Shown: positions 7,100-9,365 of the stretch, one piece after another
Layout of the letters: the number at the start of each line of letters is the position of its first letter
Position numbering within the stretch: position 1 is the stretch's first letter
NCBI GenBank assembly: GCA_003510325.1
Contig: DONB01000030.1
Span: 1 to 9,365, forward strand
Direction of reading: 5' to 3'
Source: Thiobacillus sp.
GTDB lineage: Bacteria > Pseudomonadota > Gammaproteobacteria > Burkholderiales > Thiobacillaceae
DNA length: 9,365 nt
The notes under the pieces: generated by a model
What the model saw: the letters and a program-made list of their open reading frames with translations, nothing else
What the model was told of the DNA's origin: nothing
Database searches by the model: none
Made by a program: the position numbers and the translations under genes

Positions 7100-7753
7100 T
7101 CACCTGGCCTGGTTTCTGACGGTGAAGGTTGAGGTGTAGGTCTGACGCAGGAAGCCGTCTCCGCCTGTCGCCGCATTGGCGGTGGGACCGCGCACGGTCA
7201 GCGCGACGTTGACCGCAGCCGTCTGCCCGAACTGGGCCGCGGTGGGGGCTGCGGTATAGAGGTCAATAACGCCGTCCTTGGTGGTGTCGATACCGTAGGT
7301 GACCTGCATGTCCTCGATGTTGTCAGCGACCACATCGCCGTTGCAGGTCAATTCCCGATCGGCAGTCACAGCAAATGCGTAGGTCACCAATGCGCCTGCA
7401 GCAACGTTGGCGCCACCGCAATCCGGCTCCCCCCCTTCCTGCGCGTCATATTGAACGGTAAGGGTGTCCGGCGCGCCGTCGGTGCCTGCCAGCGCCGTTC
7501 CCGCGAACGCGACATCGGCATCGGTGCGATAGCCGGCCTGGCGTATCGCCGACCCCAGGATTTCCATCGCGTGGCGCCCGCTTTCCTGCATGCGCGAGAC
7601 ATCGTTGTGGGTCCGGTTGGCCTGGGTGCTGCCTATAAAGAAATAGCCCAGCGCCATCAGCACGATCAGGCCGATGGTCATGCCGATCATCAACTCGACC
7701 AGACCCATGCCACGCTGCGGGTCGGTGCGGGAGGGATTGAAACGGGGTTTCAT
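7100..7753 (-). CDS. pilW: Type IV minor pilin PilW
   Basis: The 217-aa prepilin has the leader ending DPQRG and mature start MGLVELMIGMTIGLIVLMAL, so cleavage is at G15|M16 with Glu at position 5. It continues with the PilW-typical stretch RMQESGRHAMEILGSAIRQA followed by GYR. Two cysteines, C112 and C137, could form a disulfide in the globular domain, which ends in a beta-rich segment closing with TSTFTVRNQAR. PilW (GspJ-like) is part of the minor-pilin priming complex. The ATG overlaps the pilV stop as ATGA and has GGAGAC upstream inside pilV, so the genes are coupled. The stop overlaps the start region of pilX. Confidence 0.93.
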   Translation of the reverse strand: MKPRFNPSRTDPQRGMGLVELMIGMTIGLIVLMALGYFFIGSTQANRTHNDVSRMQESGRHAMEILGSAIRQAGYRTDADVAFAGTALAGTDGAPDTLTVQYDAQEGGEPDCGGANVAAGALVTYAFAVTADRELTCNGDVVADNIEDMQVTYGIDTTKDGVIDLYTAAPTAAQFGQTAAVNVALTVRGPTANAATGGDGFLRQTYTSTFTVRNQAR

Positions 7754-8196
7754 AGACGGGTCTCCACCACGAACGTTCCACTGCCATCCACGACGGCATC
7801 CCCCTCCAGGCGCGATGAGTCATCCCAATCCACGGTCACGGTCACCTTGTTGGCTGCAAGCACCACCGATCCGGTGCTGGCCGGCAGGGCTGCCGTCACA
7901 GCGGCACACCACTGGGTAAGATCGGCTGTTGCAACGAGATTGACGGCCGGGATCGCATCGCACCCCGCAAGGGTATAGGCAGCGGGTGTAGTCTCGGCTG
8001 TCGTCCTGTTGGCGCGCATGCGGTCGATGATGTCGTTGGCCAGCCAACTCGCCTGGGAGCGCGCCTGCGCGCCCTGGTTGACCTTGAGGCTGTTGGCGAT
8101 GATGCCCGCAATCCCGAGCAGCCCCAGGCTGACGATCAGCAGGGTGATGAGGGCTTCGAGCATGCTGAATCCGCTTTGCTTGTGCATGATGTTCAT
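7750..8196 (-). CDS. pilV: Type IV minor pilin PilV
   Basis: The 148-aa prepilin has the leader ending HKQSG and mature start FSMLEALITLLIVSLGLLGI, so cleavage is at G9|F10 with Glu at position 5. The helix is followed by the PilV-typical SQASWLANDIIDRMRANR. C79 and C97 may pair. PilV (GspI-like) belongs to the minor-pilin priming complex. The start is uncertain: in-frame ATGs lie at 8208, 8196 and 8187, none with a strong ribosome binding site. 8196 begins 2 nt after the fimU stop codon, which favours re-initiation; 8208 would overlap fimU. The open frame extends further up to 8292, but that part is antisense-free overlap with fimU and has no pilin leader character. The stop overlaps pilW. 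Confidence 0.92.
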   Translation of the reverse strand: MNIMHKQSGFSMLEALITLLIVSLGLLGIAGIIANSLKVNQGAQARSQASWLANDIIDRMRANRTTAETTPAAYTLAGCDAIPAVNLVATADLTQWCAAVTAALPASTGSVVLAANKVTVTVDWDDSSRLEGDAVVDGSGTFVVETRL

Positions 8197-8198
8197 CG

Positions 8199-8657
8199 TT
8201 AGCTGCATGTTCCCGGTTTGACGACGGATGCCCGGCCCGACACTTCGATTTCGATATCGCGTCCCGGCGCAATGCTGGTATCCGGATTGCACAGATTGAA
8301 GGTGGTGGTGCCGGCCTGGCCGTTCGACTGGAAGGTGATCGTGGTCGCATCGCCGTCCAGGCTGCTCGCACCTTCCAGCTCGGGATGCACCTTGAGCACG
8401 TTGCCGCCGGCGTCGACTATCTCCCAGCCGCTTGCCCAGTCGCCGCCGACGGCGTTCATGCTGACGGGCGCATTGCGCTTGACCGCCTCGGAGCGGGCCA
8501 GATTGAGCGAGGCCAGAAAGTCGTTGGCCTGCGCCGTCATCCGCGAGTTCACCACAAAGGCCTGGTAATTCGGTATCGCGACCGTCACCAGGATGGCGAG
8601 CACGGCAACCGTGACCATCAATTCAATCAGCGTGAATCCAGATATTCTGTTTTTCAT
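8199..8657 (-). CDS. fimU: Type IV minor pilin FimU (GspH/FimT family)
   Basis: The 152-aa prepilin has the leader MKNRISG and mature start [20 protein letters not shown], so cleavage is at G7|F8 with Glu at position 5. It continues with QANDFLASLNLARSEAVKRN, the family signature also found in the fimT-like gene at 2016-2573. The C-terminal domain has GRDIEIEVSGRASVVKPGTC, with C123 and C151 likely paired. FimU (GspH-like) links the tip complex to the major pilin. ATG 8657 is chosen because AGGTGGA lies just upstream and the leader is short; the frame extends to 8714 with no pilin-like sequence. It is the first gene of the operon. Family assignment is firm; fimU instead of fimT is decided by its place before pilV. 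Confidence 0.92.
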   Translation of the reverse strand: MKNRISGFTLIELMVTVAVLAILVTVAIPNYQAFVVNSRMTAQANDFLASLNLARSEAVKRNAPVSMNAVGGDWASGWEIVDAGGNVLKVHPELEGASSLDGDATTITFQSNGQAGTTTFNLCNPDTSIAPGRDIEIEVSGRASVVKPGTCS

Positions 8658-8730
8658 CTTCCACCTATCCTGATTGCACCTTAACCGGCCCTCAAAGCCG
8701 GCGCCACCCTCCACGGACCAATGGCCGCTT

Positions 8731-8739
8731 TGCTAGAAT
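8731..8739 (+). promoter_or_regulatory. thiO: Candidate extended -10 promoter of thiO
   Basis: TGCTAGAAT is a TGn extended -10 followed by TAGAAT (one mismatch to TATAAT). It would start transcription near 8746, about 18 nt before the TTG start. No clear -35 is found about 17 nt upstream. Confidence 0.4.
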
Positions 8740-8747
8740 GAGCGGCG

Positions 8748-8774
8748 AATTTAGGCTATCTCATTGAATCTCAA
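8748..8774 (-). promoter_or_regulatory. Candidate promoter of the fimU-pilE operon
   Basis: On the minus strand TTGAGA (8774-8769, five of six to TTGACA) is followed after 15 nt by TAAATT (8753-8748, four of six to TATAAT). The spacing is short. It overlaps the thiO start codon on the other strand, so the two divergent promoters would compete. In P. aeruginosa this operon is activated by AlgR, but I do not see a convincing site. Confidence 0.25.
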
Positions 8775-9365
8775 CCTCATCATTATCGGCGCCGGCGTCT
8801 CCGGCTTGAGCGCCGCGCTCGGACTTTTGCAGCGGGGCTGCCGCGTCACGCTGCTGGATCGCGGTGCCGCGGGCGGCGAATCGTCCTGGGCGGGCGGCGG
8901 GATTCTGTCGCCCTTGCTGCCGTGGGAATATGCCGATCCGGTTGCATCGCTGGCCTTGCGCTCGATGACGGCCTATGCGGACTGGGTGGCGGAGATCGAG
9001 GCGATATCGGGACGGGATGCCGAATTCTGGCGCTGCGGGATGCTGGCGCTGGACGTCGGGTCGCCGGACCGGGCGCTGGCCTGGTGCGCGGCGCACGGCA
9101 TGGCCGCGGAACAGAATCTGCCGCCGATCGTATCTTTGCCACCCGGCCTCTCCGGCCGGAATCCGGACTGGCTGCCCGAGGTGGCGCAGGTGCGCAACCC
9201 GCGCCTGGTGGCGGCGTTGCGCGCCGCCGTGGTCCGGCTTGGCGGCACGATCCGCGAGCACTGCGCGGCCACCGGCGTGCAGACGCAGGGCGGGCGGGTG
9301 AGCGCCGTGCAAACCGCAACGGACACCCTCCCTGCGGACACGGTGGTGCTGGCCACCGGGGCCTG
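8764..9365 (+). CDS. thiO: Glycine oxidase ThiO, N-terminal part (partial)
   Basis: The frame is open from 8764 to the window edge, giving 200 residues. It begins with an FAD-binding Rossmann motif, LIIIGAGVSGLSAALGLL, with G9-x-G11-x-x-G14, and then VTLLDRG. The ThiO/DAAO-family block ESSWAGGGILSPLLPWEY is at 39-56, and the second nucleotide-binding strand VVLATGA is at the edge. ThiO oxidises glycine to iminoacetate for the thiamine thiazole ring; a related D-amino acid oxidase role is possible. An in-frame TAG at 8752-8754 excludes an earlier start, and no ATG or GTG lies before the FAD motif, so TTG 8764 is the likely start, with a weak TTAGG 8 nt upstream. The gene diverges from fimU, as PA4548 does from the pilus genes' neighbourhood in P. 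aeruginosa (orientation recalled, not checked). Family length is about 360 aa. Confidence 0.85.
   Translation, partial: MNLNLIIIGAGVSGLSAALGLLQRGCRVTLLDRGAAGGESSWAGGGILSPLLPWEYADPVASLALRSMTAYADWVAEIEAISGRDAEFWRCGMLALDVGSPDRALAWCAAHGMAAEQNLPPIVSLPPGLSGRNPDWLPEVAQVRNPRLVAALRAAVVRLGGTIREHCAATGVQTQGGRVSAVQTATDTLPADTVVLATGA

Noticed and set aside
7820..8371. Minus-strand frame of 183 codons overlapping pilV and fimU
   Set aside because: It is an alternative frame of two clear pilin genes and shows shadow-like Arg/Pro-rich composition.
8684..8702. CCGGC/GCCGG hairpin in the fimU leader
   Set aside because: Only a 5-bp stem with no T-run; expected by chance in GC-rich DNA.
8691..8706. Sigma-54-like TGGCGC then TTGAG on the minus strand upstream of fimU
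   Set aside because: The -24 GG is present but the -12 element has GA where GC is required at the right spacing.

Overview
The window is high-GC bacterial chromosome in which nearly all sequence is coding. It looks proteobacterial, probably a beta- or gammaproteobacterium. The evidence is gene content and order: the order thiO, fimU, pilV, pilW, pilX, pilY1, pilE, ispH, fkpB, lspA, ileS matches, as I recall it, the minor-pilin locus of Pseudomonas aeruginosa. No rRNA or marker gene is present, so the genus is not fixed.

Left block (1-1976, plus strand): a tightly packed housekeeping operon. It holds the last codons of isoleucyl-tRNA synthetase (ileS), lipoprotein signal peptidase (lspA), an FKBP-type prolyl isomerase (fkpB/slpA) and HMBDP reductase of the MEP isoprenoid pathway (ispH). 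The first three genes overlap by a few bases and ispH follows after 14 nt.

Middle and right block (2016-8657, minus strand): the type IV pilus minor-pilin set. One operon is transcribed right to left as fimU, pilV, pilW, pilX, pilY1, pilE, with mostly overlapping start and stop codons. It ends in a clear intrinsic terminator (2927-2953). A second GspH/FimT-family gene (2016-2573) lies beyond that terminator, next to ispH, and has its own leader of about 350 nt. The five minor pilins and the FimT-like protein carry prepilin peptidase sites and N-terminal hydrophobic helices. PilY1 is the large secreted tip adhesin/assembly factor. By family knowledge the minor pilins and PilY1 form the priming complex and tip of the pilus. 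This PilY1 lacks the N-terminal von Willebrand A half and instead has a Thr-rich spacer and a Gly/Thr repeat tail.

Right edge (8764-9365, plus strand): the 5' part of thiO (FAD-dependent glycine oxidase, thiamine thiazole synthesis), diverging from fimU and apparently starting at TTG. I see no mobile element, tRNA, rRNA or CRISPR array. The most notable points are the unusual PilY1 architecture, the displaced fimT with a structured leader, and an inverted repeat that contains the stop codons of both convergent genes ispH and fimT.
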